A stretch of DNA of 64,000 bases, taken from positions 2,824,001 through 2,888,000 of the forward strand of contig NZ_CP162599.1 in the NCBI RefSeq assembly GCF_040958695.1, written 5' to 3'. Position 1 is the first letter of the stretch. Each line of letters begins with the position of its first letter. The notes beneath the pieces are model-generated. The model made no database searches, was not told where the DNA came from, and saw nothing but the letters and a program-made list of their open reading frames with translations. This document shows, in pieces, positions 19,072 through 27,379 of this stretch. Made by a program: the position numbers and the translations under genes. The stretch comes from Ornithinibacillus sp. 4-3. Its GTDB lineage: Bacteria > Bacillota > Bacilli > Bacillales > Amphibacillaceae.

Positions 19072-19118
19072 GGCAAAAACATAGAACTGGTAGCGATTTC
19101 CAGTCCTATGATTTTGCC
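19072..19118 (-). terminator. Terminator of the two-component/ABC operon
   Basis: A 19-bp stem with two mismatches (GGCAAAA...CCAGT arms) lies 33 bases after the kinase stop, with a TTTTAAATT tail on the minus strand. The rest of the 18726-19150 gap shows nothing else. Confidence 0.8.
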
Positions 19119-19150
19119 TCTATATCAAAATATTAACTTATAATAAGCGC

Positions 19151-20071
19151 TCACGCCTTTTTACTATCTCCCACTCCAGTTTTCCACCTACACCTCATAA
19201 TCAATTGGCCCTTATCTAATTCCGCAGAAAGACTTCCATTCATTTTTTCCATCAAGCTTTTAGCAATAGATAATCCAAGTCCTGTTCCTTTTCCCTTTCT
19301 TGCTTTATCTACTTTATAAAAACGATCAAACAAATGAAAAAGCTCTTCTTCCTTTAATTGCGGAGCTGGATTACTGATCGTAAACTCAACAAATGCCGGG
19401 GCTCTTTTTAAAATAATGTCCACATTACCAGTAGAATGCTTTAAAGCGTTTGTAACTAAGTTTTCAATTACCCGCTTTACTGCTGAAGAATCAGCCTTAA
19501 TCCTTATATCATCCACCGGAATATTAATGGTCGGTTCTATATGCTTTTGATTAAATTCTTCATAAAAGCCTACCAAAACCTCTGGAACCAAATCATTTAA
19601 TAGAATGGATTCTATCTTTAATGGATAATCTGCCGACTCAATAATGGATAACTTAAAAAAATCTTCTAGTAGCACTTTCAATCTCAATGCACCATTCTTT
19701 ACAATTAGAACATGCTCTTTTCTGTCTTCATGGGTTAAATCATCATCTTCCAAAAATTGAATATATCCCAAAATAGAAGTCATCGGTGTGCGAATATCAT
19801 GTGAAATACTTGAGATTGCTTGCTTTAACTCATTCTCTGTACGTCTTTTTTGTGCGATTGCGTATTTAGTTTCATCTATTTGGATATTTATTTCCTTTGC
19901 TAATTCCTCAATATCCTTATCATAATAACCAAGTTTAATTTTCGAATCTATTTTATCTTGGTTTCTCTCCTGTAGTTGTCTCGTTACTCTTTGTATTTCT
20001 CTTTTTAAGAACATAAAGCGGATGAAAAAAAACAATGCTATGCTAAGCGAAAATATTGTTACATACATCAT
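19151..20071 (-). CDS. Sensor histidine kinase, single N-terminal membrane helix
   Basis: A 306-residue kinase with one membrane segment (about 1-20), a short coiled linker (to about 75), then the H-box SISHDIRTPMTSILGYIQFL with the phospho-accepting His near residue 92. HATPase motifs follow: VTNALKHS (N-box) and KGKGTGLGLSIAKSLMEKM (G2). There is almost no extracellular sensor, as in intramembrane-sensing kinases of the peptide-antibiotic response group, which usually read the state of the partner ABC transporter. It is last in the minus-strand operon after the permease (21-base gap). Confidence 0.9.
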   Translation of the reverse strand: MMYVTIFSLSIALFFFIRFMFLKREIQRVTRQLQERNQDKIDSKIKLGYYDKDIEELAKEINIQIDETKYAIAQKRRTENELKQAISSISHDIRTPMTSILGYIQFLEDDDLTHEDRKEHVLIVKNGALRLKVLLEDFFKLSIIESADYPLKIESILLNDLVPEVLVGFYEEFNQKHIEPTINIPVDDIRIKADSSAVKRVIENLVTNALKHSTGNVDIILKRAPAFVEFTISNPAPQLKEEELFHLFDRFYKVDKARKGKGTGLGLSIAKSLMEKMNGSLSAELDKGQLIMRCRWKTGVGDSKKA

Positions 20072-20092
20072 TTTTCATCACCCCACATTCAT

Positions 20093-20842
20093 TTATTTTA
20101 TTTCCTTTTTCTGAAAGACAAAGCCACCTAATCCCCCAAAGACAGCGATAGAGATGATAGGAATAAATATCATATTTAATAAATCCCTACTGTTCAATGA
20201 AGCTACAATTTCTATATTCCACAATAAATAAAAAATAGAGTTCTCCACTAATGGCTCAAAGTATGGAATATACTCAGCAATTGTAGTTAGGATGCCTTCA
20301 GCCATCTGGAAAAATATAATCATAAAAGCAATAGCCTTTCCAGTATCTGTTAAGATCGTTGCAAAAAATGTCATTAATGATGCAAACGCAGCCGCATAGA
20401 GTATGAAGAAACCGATCGTTTTTACAAAATAACTCCATTCAGGCATATCTGGAAAGCCCAAGTAAACAGCCATTGAACCTGTTAAAATAATCGGAATGAT
20501 TATTGAAATAATTACTGCACCCATTGAAAAAACAATTAATTTTGCAAAGTAAATACGTGCTCTACTATTTCCAGAAGATACAATATTTTTCATCGTACCT
20601 GATGAATATTCCTTTGAGATAAAGAAACCAGCTAATACGCAGGGAATGAGTTTGATTACATAAATATTCGCATTAAGCAAATCTGACTGATAAAAGTTGC
20701 TAATCTTGATCAATTCTGCTCCTTCGTCAAATATAATTAATAAAGGATAGAAGATACTAGTCGCAATTAATAGGAGGATCAAAAACCAAAATGTTCGATC
20801 TTTTCTCAGCTTATACCATTCCGCTTTAATAAGGTTACCCAT
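20093..20842 (-). CDS. ABC-2 type permease (bacitracin/lantibiotic-resistance type)
   Basis: About 249 residues with six predicted membrane helices. It opens with the family signature KAEWYKLRKDRTFWFLILLL, followed by a helix-turn FISKEYSSGTMKNIVSSGNSRARIYFAKL that is conserved in ABC-2 permeases of the BcrB/LanEFG/YxdM-like groups. ATG 20842 overlaps the ATPase stop (ATGGGTAA) and is preceded by GGGGGT, so translation is coupled. It would form the membrane part of an exporter with the upstream ATPase. Confidence 0.87.
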   Translation of the reverse strand: MGNLIKAEWYKLRKDRTFWFLILLLIATSIFYPLLIIFDEGAELIKISNFYQSDLLNANIYVIKLIPCVLAGFFISKEYSSGTMKNIVSSGNSRARIYFAKLIVFSMGAVIISIIIPIILTGSMAVYLGFPDMPEWSYFVKTIGFFILYAAAFASLMTFFATILTDTGKAIAFMIIFFQMAEGILTTIAEYIPYFEPLVENSIFYLLWNIEIVASLNSRDLLNMIFIPIISIAVFGGLGGFVFQKKEIK

Positions 20843-21758
20843 GATGGATACCCCCAATACGCTTCATAAAATAAGACTCCAGATCCTGTCCCATCGGCAT
20901 GAATTGCTCAATAACTAGACCCTCTTTTACAAGAATGGAGGAAATCTTTCCAGGGGCATCCACATAGCCGAATAATTTAATACAACCATCTGGCATCACT
21001 TCAAAATCATTTGTTGAAAGTGTTGTTTCTATAATCGTAGTTGCCTTTTCCGGATTATTTACTTTGATATGCAAAAATCGCTGACATTTTGCATTAAGCT
21101 CTTCTACCGTTAATTGTTCCACTAAATTACCTTGATGAATAATCCCGTAATGGGTTGCAAGTAAATGTAATTCACTCAATATATGACTAGAAATTAAAAT
21201 GGTCATACCATATTCCTGATTTAATTTTTTCAAAAGCTCACGTATTTCAACAACTCCCATTGGATCTAGGCCGTTGATAGGCTCATCAAGCATTAAAAAT
21301 TCAGGATCTCCAAGTAAAGCAATCGCTATTCCTAGCCTTTGTTTCATACCTAATGAAAAGTTTTTCGCCTTCTTTTTCCCTGTATCATGAAGACCGACGA
21401 TAGCAAGCGTCTTTTTCACACATTCTTTTCCTGGAATTCCTTTTAAAAGTCGATGTGCTTCTAAATTTTCGGCAGCCGTCATATGCGGATATAATGCAGG
21501 CCCCTCTATGATCGTGCCAATCCGCTTCCGAGAGTTAATGACTTCTTGCGCATTGCTGTGTCCGAATAATTCAATCGAACCAGTAGTTGGACTGGCAAGA
21601 CCTGTCACAATTCGAATAAACGTAGATTTCCCCGCACCATTTTGTCCAATAAAACCATAAATGGATCCTTTTTTAATAGATAAATTTACTTTATTTAGAG
21701 CAACTTGATTTTTAAATTGTTTCGTTAAGTTACTTGTTTTCAGTACATATTTGCTCAT
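20835..21758 (-). CDS. ABC transporter ATP-binding protein (BcrA type)
   Basis: A 307-residue ATPase with Walker A GQNGAGKST (about residues 38-46), signature LGMKQRLGIAIALLGDPEF, Walker B FLMLDEPINGLDP and the H-loop SSHILSEL. The roughly 80-residue C-terminal extension is typical of BcrA-like exporters for bacitracin or lantibiotics. The ribosome site GGAGGGGAA lies before the ATG. It sits between the response regulator and the permease in one unit. Cytoplasmic side of the membrane. Confidence 0.92.
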   Translation of the reverse strand: MSKYVLKTSNLTKQFKNQVALNKVNLSIKKGSIYGFIGQNGAGKSTFIRIVTGLASPTTGSIELFGHSNAQEVINSRKRIGTIIEGPALYPHMTAAENLEAHRLLKGIPGKECVKKTLAIVGLHDTGKKKAKNFSLGMKQRLGIAIALLGDPEFLMLDEPINGLDPMGVVEIRELLKKLNQEYGMTILISSHILSELHLLATHYGIIHQGNLVEQLTVEELNAKCQRFLHIKVNNPEKATTIIETTLSTNDFEVMPDGCIKLFGYVDAPGKISSILVKEGLVIEQFMPMGQDLESYFMKRIGGIHHG

Positions 21759-21837
21759 ATATTCCCCTCCTCAAAATGATGCTTTTAGTATAGAAAGGAA
21801 ATCTTAACGAACTCTTAAGGAGAATCTTAAGAAAACC

Positions 21838-22542
21838 TTAAGTCTTAAGTCGATACCCCATTCCCCAAATCGTCTCAATATACTGCTCATCTGGATTAAC
21901 AGCTGCTAACTTGTTTCGTATATTGCTTATATGTACATTAATCGTATTATCATCCCCATAAAACGCCTCTTTCCACACACTTTCAAATAAATTTTTCTTT
22001 GTAAAAACCTTCTTTGGTGAGGCCATGAAAAGAACTAATATCTCGTATTCACGTGCTGTAAAATTTAGTTGCTTTCCTTGTAGAAATACCGTTTTAGCTT
22101 CTTGATCAATCTCAATGTCTTTATAAACAAGTTTCTTCGTGCTTGGCAGTTTATTTATTCGTTGGTACCTTCTCAAATGAGAGTCAATCCGAGCAGAAAC
22201 TTCCTCATTATCAAAAGGCTTTGTAATATAATCATCTGCCCCAGTTCGTAGCATACCTATTTTCGTTTCCTGATCTATTTTTGCTGAAATGATAATAACT
22301 GGGATATTACTTTGCTCAGTAATCTTAGTAAGAATTTCATCTCCAGACATTCCCGGAAGCATCAGGTCGAGAAGTAGCATATCCCACTCCTGCTTTTCCA
22401 GATACAGCATGGCTTCCGTGCCAGAAAAAGCAGGTTGAGGATGATAGCCATTCTTCTTTATGATGTTACATAGTAATTGATTGATATCATTGTCATCTTC
22501 TACTACTAGGATTTGGATTTGATTGTTCATATTTTGATTCAC
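21838..22542 (-). CDS. OmpR/PhoB-family response regulator
   Basis: A 234-residue two-domain regulator. The receiver has the acidic pocket VVEDDND, phospho-Asp in DMLLLDLMLPGMSG, SA in IISAK, and Lys in YITKPF. The C-terminal winged helix reads LNFTAREYEILVLFMASPKKVFTKKNL to IETIWGMGYRLKT. It is first gene of the operon regulator-ATPase-permease-kinase, the usual arrangement for inducible peptide-antibiotic resistance transporters, and probably activates this operon. A 79-base gap separates it from the ATPase gene. Confidence 0.93.
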   Translation of the reverse strand: MNQNMNNQIQILVVEDDNDINQLLCNIIKKNGYHPQPAFSGTEAMLYLEKQEWDMLLLDLMLPGMSGDEILTKITEQSNIPVIIISAKIDQETKIGMLRTGADDYITKPFDNEEVSARIDSHLRRYQRINKLPSTKKLVYKDIEIDQEAKTVFLQGKQLNFTAREYEILVLFMASPKKVFTKKNLFESVWKEAFYGDDNTINVHISNIRNKLAAVNPDEQYIETIWGMGYRLKT

Positions 22543-23215
22543 CTTCGTTTTTTGGGGATTGGTTTGATGTATCGCTTATGACTTATATCTTTCTTGGAAT
22601 GTCTACTGACTTATACTATATTTAAATAATGTTATTAACCTATCGTTTTGCAAATAAATTGAAATTGTATTTTTTATAATTATATCTATTATTTTGGTAT
22701 TTACAACTTGTTGTATAGCAAAAGTAAGTAATAACGTATTAAGTGGAATTTCTTTATCTTTCATTTAAATCGCCTTCTGAGGAAAGGACCTGAAGCTATT
22801 TTATCTAATAAGGGCAATGTAACAATTAATGGAAATGTATATATGTAAGATGCACTAAGAAATTTTGATGGGTAGTTGATAAATGGACCATTGAATGCTA
22901 AACAAATGAATTTCGGAAGTGGCGGAATCTTGGTATAAGGGTTAGCAAATAGTGGCTCTAATAGCATTTTATCCATCAAAATTTCTAGCGTAGCATATGA
23001 TTATAGACTATGAGATTCTAGAACAAAATGGTCATTTGCTTATTTAAGGAAAAAAGCTACTATTTTTAGACATTTATATTAATGATAGAAAAAGTAGATG
23101 TTACGGGAAATAGGATTTTTTCTATCCAATTACCAAAATATAATAATACCATCTCGATAATAGTTAGGGATGTATTTTGATTAGATGTTGTAAAAACTAT
23201 TTCCATCCATTATTG
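22543..23215. other. 673-bp intergenic stretch, no intact gene
   Basis: AT-rich and without a supported gene. From about 22759 to 22990 the plus strand reads a protein-like text rich in Asn and Gly (LLRKGPEAILSNKGNVTING and onward) interrupted by three in-frame stops, which may be a decayed gene. The opposite strand has an open stretch that looks like its shadow. The upstream part holds the promoter region of the response-regulator operon. Confidence 0.4.
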
Positions 23216-23917
23216 TCATTTTATTACTGTTGCATCTTTGTTATGTAGAAACTGGTCAATTAGTGCTGCATATTCATCAGCTACCAATGAAGCGCCTTTA
23301 CTGTTTAAATGAATGCCATCTAAGGTTAAATGTAAACCTCGCTTTTTTGATAGTTTGTCAATTCGAACCGGGTTTCTATAAAAGAGAACATCCTTCATGA
23401 CACCCATCACACTAGTGCTAATATAGTCGGAACAATCTAATTTAGCTAAACCTTTTTCAAACACGGAATGCATATTCAGAAAACTTACATCAGGATATTT
23501 ATTAGTGATGAACTGAATAATCAATGCTAATTCTTTTAATTCCTTATTCGAAGTATTCTCTATTTTTTCCCCTACTATTGCTGGGGATACGGCCACAACT
23601 CGTTTAGAAGAAGTGATAACTAACTCTAAAACATTGGTGAAATATTCTTGAAATTCCTCATGTCCGGATACAATTGGTTGAGCTTGTACTTTCAGCAATT
23701 TTGAATAGACGTCATTGACTCCTATCCAAAGAAAGGAAAGGTCATAATCCGTATCTAATGGTGTTTTTGTTAAACGTGTGTGCAAACTTTTGACAGACTC
23801 CCCAGGTTTCCCCAAATTTTCCAAAGTAAAACTTGGATATTTATCTTTTAGAATGTTGACAAAAGACACCCCTGGACGGCCTTCAGTTAAGCTGTCACCT
23901 ATTAAGCCAATTTTCAT
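23216..23917 (-). CDS. SGNH/GDSL-family hydrolase
   Basis: A 233-residue esterase-like enzyme with all four SGNH blocks: GDSLTEG with the nucleophile Ser (block I), GKPGES (II), WIGVND with the oxyanion Asn (III) and DGIHLNSKG with the catalytic Asp and His (V). No signal peptide, so it is cytoplasmic. Substrates in the family range from acyl esters to acetylated sugars, and none can be named here. It is separated from the TetR gene upstream by one base and shares its operon, so the repressor probably controls it. A GGAGG site is present before the ATG. Confidence 0.88.
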   Translation of the reverse strand: MKIGLIGDSLTEGRPGVSFVNILKDKYPSFTLENLGKPGESVKSLHTRLTKTPLDTDYDLSFLWIGVNDVYSKLLKVQAQPIVSGHEEFQEYFTNVLELVITSSKRVVAVSPAIVGEKIENTSNKELKELALIIQFITNKYPDVSFLNMHSVFEKGLAKLDCSDYISTSVMGVMKDVLFYRNPVRIDKLSKKRGLHLTLDGIHLNSKGASLVADEYAALIDQFLHNKDATVIK

Positions 23918-23918
23918 T

Positions 23919-24515
23919 TTAACTACCTCCTTTTTTAATTTCTCCTAAAAATATAGTAATTGCTTTACTAAAAAGGGCTTCAAGTGTGCTTAAATCTTGA
24001 GTATTAGTAAGCTGAGATAAGCCACCTAGCCATGTGCCTAACAATACAGACCACTCATCTATATTTCCGTCTCTAAACTCCCCCTTGTCTACACCTTCTT
24101 GCAAAATGGATTTATAAGTACCTATTGGAATTTCGGCTAAATTAAATAATTGTTTCACAGATTCAGGACTCGAATTCGGATTAGAAGCCAACTCTTGGCC
24201 TGATTTTAATAATGGTGTTTGGAAATTATATAACACATGTAGTGCCACACCACACAATTTTTCTGTTGCTGTTGAGTATGTGGATTCTTTGTGCATCCAT
24301 TTGTTGTACCAATCTCGCATAGTCTTTTGCGCTAACAGGACGAAAAGTTTTTCTTTGTTTTTAAAATGATAATAAATGTGACCTTTGCTGTAGCCTGAAG
24401 CTTTTGAAATATCCCCAACTGACGTTTGATTATACCCTTTTTGTGAAAACAAAAGAAAAGCTTTATCCATGATTTTATATTTTGCATTCTCACTGTCATA
24501 TCGTCTTTTGTTCAA
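23919..24515 (-). CDS. TetR/AcrR-family transcriptional regulator
   Basis: About 198 residues. The N-terminal helix-turn-helix is clear: KIMDKAFLLFSQKGYNQTSV then ISKASGYSKGHIYYHFKNKE. A helical ligand-binding domain follows, with the YsiA/YfiR-like feature LGTWLGGLSQL. I place the start at TTG 24515 because AAAAGGAG lies six bases before it. The frame stays open to 24566 but that stretch carries the operator. It is cotranscribed with the SGNH hydrolase. This is the last gene outside the SCC-like element. Confidence 0.88.
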   Translation of the reverse strand: MNKRRYDSENAKYKIMDKAFLLFSQKGYNQTSVGDISKASGYSKGHIYYHFKNKEKLFVLLAQKTMRDWYNKWMHKESTYSTATEKLCGVALHVLYNFQTPLLKSGQELASNPNSSPESVKQLFNLAEIPIGTYKSILQEGVDKGEFRDGNIDEWSVLLGTWLGGLSQLTNTQDLSTLEALFSKAITIFLGEIKKGGS

Positions 24516-24538
24516 AAATATTCTCCTTTTTATGAATT

Positions 24539-24550
24539 GAACGTTCGTTC
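24539..24550. promoter_or_regulatory. TetR operator candidate
   Basis: GAACGTTCGTTC, containing the palindrome GAACGTTC, lies 24 bases upstream of the TetR start. TetR repressors commonly bind such GAACG-type dyads at their own promoters. Confidence 0.5.
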
Positions 24551-24616
24551 TAATTTGATTATACATGATTTTGTTGCTAAATAATCACTTCATCTATATA
24601 AGTCAGCATTTCGACA

Positions 24617-24637
24617 TTATTTATGATACGGTTCTCC
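24617..24637 (-). repeat. Left attachment site (attL), copy of the rlmH 3' end
   Basis: Read on the minus strand it gives GGA GAA CCG TAT CAT AAA TAA, that is G-E-P-Y-H-K-stop, the same residues as the end of RlmH but with different codons. It is 17 of 21 identical to 46178-46198. The core GATACGGTT is followed by an inverted AACGTATC, giving the partial dyad expected of a serine recombinase site. Confidence 0.8.
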
Positions 24638-24651
24638 GTAACGTATCTAAG

Positions 24652-24662
24652 TGAGGTTTTTT
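24652..24662 (+). repeat. Left terminal inverted repeat of the element
   Basis: TGAGGTTTTTT, repeated in inverse orientation at 46166-46176 just inside the right attachment site. Confidence 0.6.
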
Positions 24663-24752
24663 AAATATAAAGCACTAAAAAAATCAAGCTTACCATAGAT
24701 AAGTCCTATAAAAGTGATGAATTCTTTAGCATATGATACCACATCTTTATAA

Positions 24753-24764
24753 TGTGATACGGTT
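24753..24764 (-). repeat. Second attachment-like sequence inside the left end
   Basis: TGTGATACGGTT matches TGTGATAAGGTT of the rlmH site and ATGATACGGTT of attL. It lies about 130 bases inside the left end and could be an accessory or alternative recombination site, or the trace of an earlier insertion. Confidence 0.4.
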
Positions 24765-24946
24765 GATTCTGATTTTACAATAGTTAGCGATTACAAGAAA
24801 AACTTATAAAATAGCTAAACTAGGCTCTTGTGTTAAAAGTTATGGTAAAATATTATTTAATAACTAAACTGCTTTTGTTGTCACATAGTAATCATTGAAA
24901 TTGCTAACATTAGTCTTTGGAGAAATTTCAATGGAAGGAGGAAAAT

Positions 24947-26338
24947 ATGCGAATTTATGAAACATATAGGAATTCCTCTAATGAATCCACTATAATCTTT
25001 AAAAAGGAAAGTATAACAGGTGAAGAGTTATCCGTGTTGAAAGAGGATATAAAAACAGTTAACAAATTAACCCCTGTTTCAGAAAGAATTAAAGATCTTA
25101 AAAAATCGTATGAAAACTTCCAAAATTGGGAATCAGGTAAAGTCAATCAATTTGATGATGAGAGTATTATAACAGATTACATTATAAAAACTGTTCAATT
25201 CATAGAACAGTGGGAAAGTTTTATAAAAAGAGAATATAGTGCAGTTCAATCTAAATTTATTGAAAAGAATAGAAACCTATATGAAAAGTCCTTTGAATAC
25301 AGATTGATATATAACTTGAGGAATATGACTTCCCACACACATCACTTACCCTATACAAAAGTCAAAAAGTCGATAGAGGAACCCCCTAGCATTATCTTAG
25401 AGATAGATTATTTACTAAAAGTGCATACTGGTATTCAACCAAGTTTTAAAAAGGAATTACTAAGCATTGATTGTAAGAGTTTGAACCTAGTTGAAATAAT
25501 TAATACATCCTATCCAAAATTGGAGGAATTTCATCAGTCGGTATCAACACTACTAATTGAAGAACAAAACTCATTTAAACTAACTAGTTCAACATATAGA
25601 ATAATAAAGTTCTATAACAAATATCAAGAGAAAAATGGAGTATTGGGATTAACAAGCGATGAAATTGATATAGACAAAATTAATAAAATAGGATATAGGC
25701 AAACATTCAAGTTTACTGAAATTCCATATAAACTAGCATGTTTCGCTGCACTATGCTCCAGTATGAATTTTCGATTAGTGGGTAAAGTAGAAAAAACAAT
25801 TGCAACTAAATTTCCTGAAGAAAAAGATGGAATAATATATAGAGGAAATAAGAATGTCAAATATATGGAAGCCAGTTGGGAAAAGATTTGCGAGCAAGTA
25901 TATAAATTAACAAATAATCAGAATATATACAGCTGTTTATATATGATAGCCGGACTATCTAGAGAAGATTATAAACGGAAAGAATTAGAATTCATCAAAA
26001 AAGAAGACTCATTTTTATCTACACATTTTAATGAGAAACCATTAAATAGCGTTAGTCATGAATCAGAAGTGATGATTGTATACTTTCATGACGAAGCGGT
26101 GAAAGATCTAGAACTAATCTACAATGGTACTGTTAAAAACCTACGGAAAGATCATTTTGGTAATGATTGGAATGGTTTTGGGTTAGGTGATTCTTTTCAA
26201 TTAAACGATCAAAAAGTAAGAGTCTACAGTAAAACCAGAAGCATTAGTGAGGTAAAGGATAGATACTTTATAGGACCAAGTCATTTAAATCCAAATAAAA
26301 TCAATTACAAAAAATTAGATATAAAAAATATCAATTAA
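24947..26338 (+). CDS. Uncharacterised cargo protein with a HEPN-type RNMTSH motif
   Basis: A soluble protein of about 463 residues that I cannot assign by name. Around residues 118-132 it reads YRLIYNLRNMTSHTHH. R125-N126-x3-H130 fits the RX4-6H motif of HEPN ribonuclease domains, with the usual polar residue after Arg, and the context (..LRNxxxH.. in a helix) is typical. The rest is mixed alpha/beta without other motifs, and the C-terminal 100 residues (MIVYFHDEAVKDLELIYNG) may be a separate domain. Start ATG 24947 has AAGGAGG nine bases before. It is the first gene inside the left end of the element, with its own terminator, so it is cargo, possibly an abortive-infection type RNase. Confidence 0.7.
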   Translation: MRIYETYRNSSNESTIIFKKESITGEELSVLKEDIKTVNKLTPVSERIKDLKKSYENFQNWESGKVNQFDDESIITDYIIKTVQFIEQWESFIKREYSAVQSKFIEKNRNLYEKSFEYRLIYNLRNMTSHTHHLPYTKVKKSIEEPPSIILEIDYLLKVHTGIQPSFKKELLSIDCKSLNLVEIINTSYPKLEEFHQSVSTLLIEEQNSFKLTSSTYRIIKFYNKYQEKNGVLGLTSDEIDIDKINKIGYRQTFKFTEIPYKLACFAALCSSMNFRLVGKVEKTIATKFPEEKDGIIYRGNKNVKYMEASWEKICEQVYKLTNNQNIYSCLYMIAGLSREDYKRKELEFIKKEDSFLSTHFNEKPLNSVSHESEVMIVYFHDEAVKDLELIYNGTVKNLRKDHFGNDWNGFGLGDSFQLNDQKVRVYSKTRSISEVKDRYFIGPSHLNPNKINYKKLDIKNIN

Positions 26339-26398
26339 TTTTGCATCATGTCTAGCCTGAATAAACAATAAGCATAATGATTGAAATATATTGGTAAG

Positions 26399-26435
26399 GG
26401 CATCTCATACTAACAGGTGAGGTGTCTCTTTTTTT
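26399..26435 (+). terminator. Terminator of the HEPN-motif gene
   Basis: GGCATCTCA pairs with TGAGGTGTC (two G-U pairs), followed by TCTTTTTTT. Confidence 0.8.
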
Positions 26436-26508
26436 ACGGGTGAAGTAGCTATCGGTTCTTGGTCCATCTTCTATTTTGTCATTTATAAAGTATATTTTTA
26501 GAAGTTTG

Positions 26509-26560
26509 GTGTAGTAGATACTACAGCTTTCTCTTTACATAGCTGTAGTATCTACTACAC
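26509..26560. repeat. Perfect 20-bp inverted repeat with 12-base loop
   Basis: Left arm GTGTAGTAGATACTACAGCT (26509-26528), right arm its exact reverse complement (26541-26560). There is no T-run on either side and it lies in the 26339-26604 gap between the cargo gene and the element core, so it may be a protein-binding site or a structured DNA element rather than a terminator. Confidence 0.8.
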
Positions 26561-26604
26561 TAGGAATCCCTTTAACGGATTTTAAAATAAGTAATGAGTA
26601 AAAG

Positions 26605-26682
26605 TCACTTTTTACATAACACACCTAGAACAACTTCCAATATACCTTTTGCAATATCTAACACAACTTCTTTATTATTCAA
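26605..26682 (-). CDS. 25-residue amphipathic peptide at the end of the core operon
   Basis: TTG 26682 starts a 25-codon frame eight bases after GGGGGTG, 14 bases downstream of the DUF960 gene stop. The peptide begins MNNKEVVLDIAKGILEVVLG and ends with VLCKK. Charged residues E5, D9, K12 and E16 fall on one narrow helix face, and the rest is Val/Leu/Ile. The size and amphipathicity recall phenol-soluble modulins or small membrane toxins, including the psm-mec peptide carried by some SCCmec elements, but there is no sequence match. Too short to judge by coding statistics. Confidence 0.45.
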   Translation of the reverse strand: MNNKEVVLDIAKGILEVVLGVLCKK

Positions 26683-26696
26683 AACAGTTCACCCCC

Positions 26697-27002
26697 TTAA
26701 TAATCACTTGGAAACAACATCATCTGGTACTCTTCACTGTCAATGCACCAAATCGTCTGATTAATTGGTGTCGTGTACTTTAACAGAAATTCCCGTCTTA
26801 CGCTTCTTTCAGGTACTTCCTGACGGTGAATGATGTGTTGCTTCCCATGCTCTGCGATTAATTCAAATACTTGTAAATAATCTAGTTCTAAATCGTTCTT
26901 ACGCTGTTCATCAATTAAATCCCACAAGATCTTTTGTATTTCTACGTGTACGTCTTCGGCAATCATTCTTGTCATGTACCTTTTCTCTTTGTTTGCAAAC
27001 AT
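26697..27002 (-). CDS. DUF960 family protein (SCC core marker)
   Basis: A 101-residue protein matching the DUF960 family seen next to ccr genes of staphylococcal cassettes. Hallmarks are KRYMTRMIAEDVHVEIQKIL at the start, the central LDYLQVFEL, HIIHRQEVPE, and the ending MMLFPSDY. Function is unknown. AGGAGG lies five bases before the ATG. It is the fourth gene of the minus-strand group RadC-like, 110 aa, 118 aa, DUF960, with gaps of about 10 bases. Its presence is one of the strongest gene-content links between this element and SCC. Confidence 0.85.
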   Translation of the reverse strand: MFANKEKRYMTRMIAEDVHVEIQKILWDLIDEQRKNDLELDYLQVFELIAEHGKQHIIHRQEVPERSVRREFLLKYTTPINQTIWCIDSEEYQMMLFPSDY

Positions 27003-27011
27003 ATGAACCTC

Positions 27012-27368
27012 CTAATGTTCTAACCACTTTTCTGTCCTGTAAGGTAAAGTACCTTCTAAAAAGTAAATAACAGACAGTTGATGGTCTTGCATGATTCCAA
27101 TACGAAAGTACTTCATTCCATCTATTCGCTCTGCTTCAACGTATTCAATGTCATTTACACAGCTTTCTAGCATTCTTGCATCTTCCACATCATTGAAATG
27201 ATAGATACAAGCCCAGGAAGGTAAGGAGAAGTCTTGAATCTCATCTCCATTGTTTTCTACTTCGTACCATAAGTGGAACTGATTTTTGATTTCATCAATA
27301 TAAAAAGAAGGCAGATGTTCCTCACGTTCTAACGCTTGAACATCTGCTAGAGATTGAATGACTTTCAT
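27012..27368 (-). CDS. Unknown 118-residue protein of the SCC-like core
   Basis: A small acidic soluble protein, not recognised. It has an alpha-plus-beta pattern (LPSFYIDEIKNQFHLWYEV, then WACIYHF, VEAERIDGMKYFRIGIM and LSVIYFLEGTLPY). It lies between a 110-residue unknown and DUF960 with 11- and 9-base gaps, so it is translated from the same message. An AGAGGTGAT ribosome site precedes the ATG. The same operon position in staphylococcal cassettes is held by small proteins of unknown or anti-host function. Confidence 0.7.
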   Translation of the reverse strand: MKVIQSLADVQALEREEHLPSFYIDEIKNQFHLWYEVENNGDEIQDFSLPSWACIYHFNDVEDARMLESCVNDIEYVEAERIDGMKYFRIGIMQDHQLSVIYFLEGTLPYRTEKWLEH

Positions 27369-27379
27369 ACCATCACCTC

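Noticed and set aside
22761..22979. 72-codon open frame on the minus strand
   Set aside because: No ribosome site, no known similarity. The text looks like the complement of a decayed plus-strand gene.
26509..26560. Inverted repeat considered as a rho-independent terminator
   Set aside because: No T-run on either side, and the HEPN-motif gene already has a good terminator at 26399.
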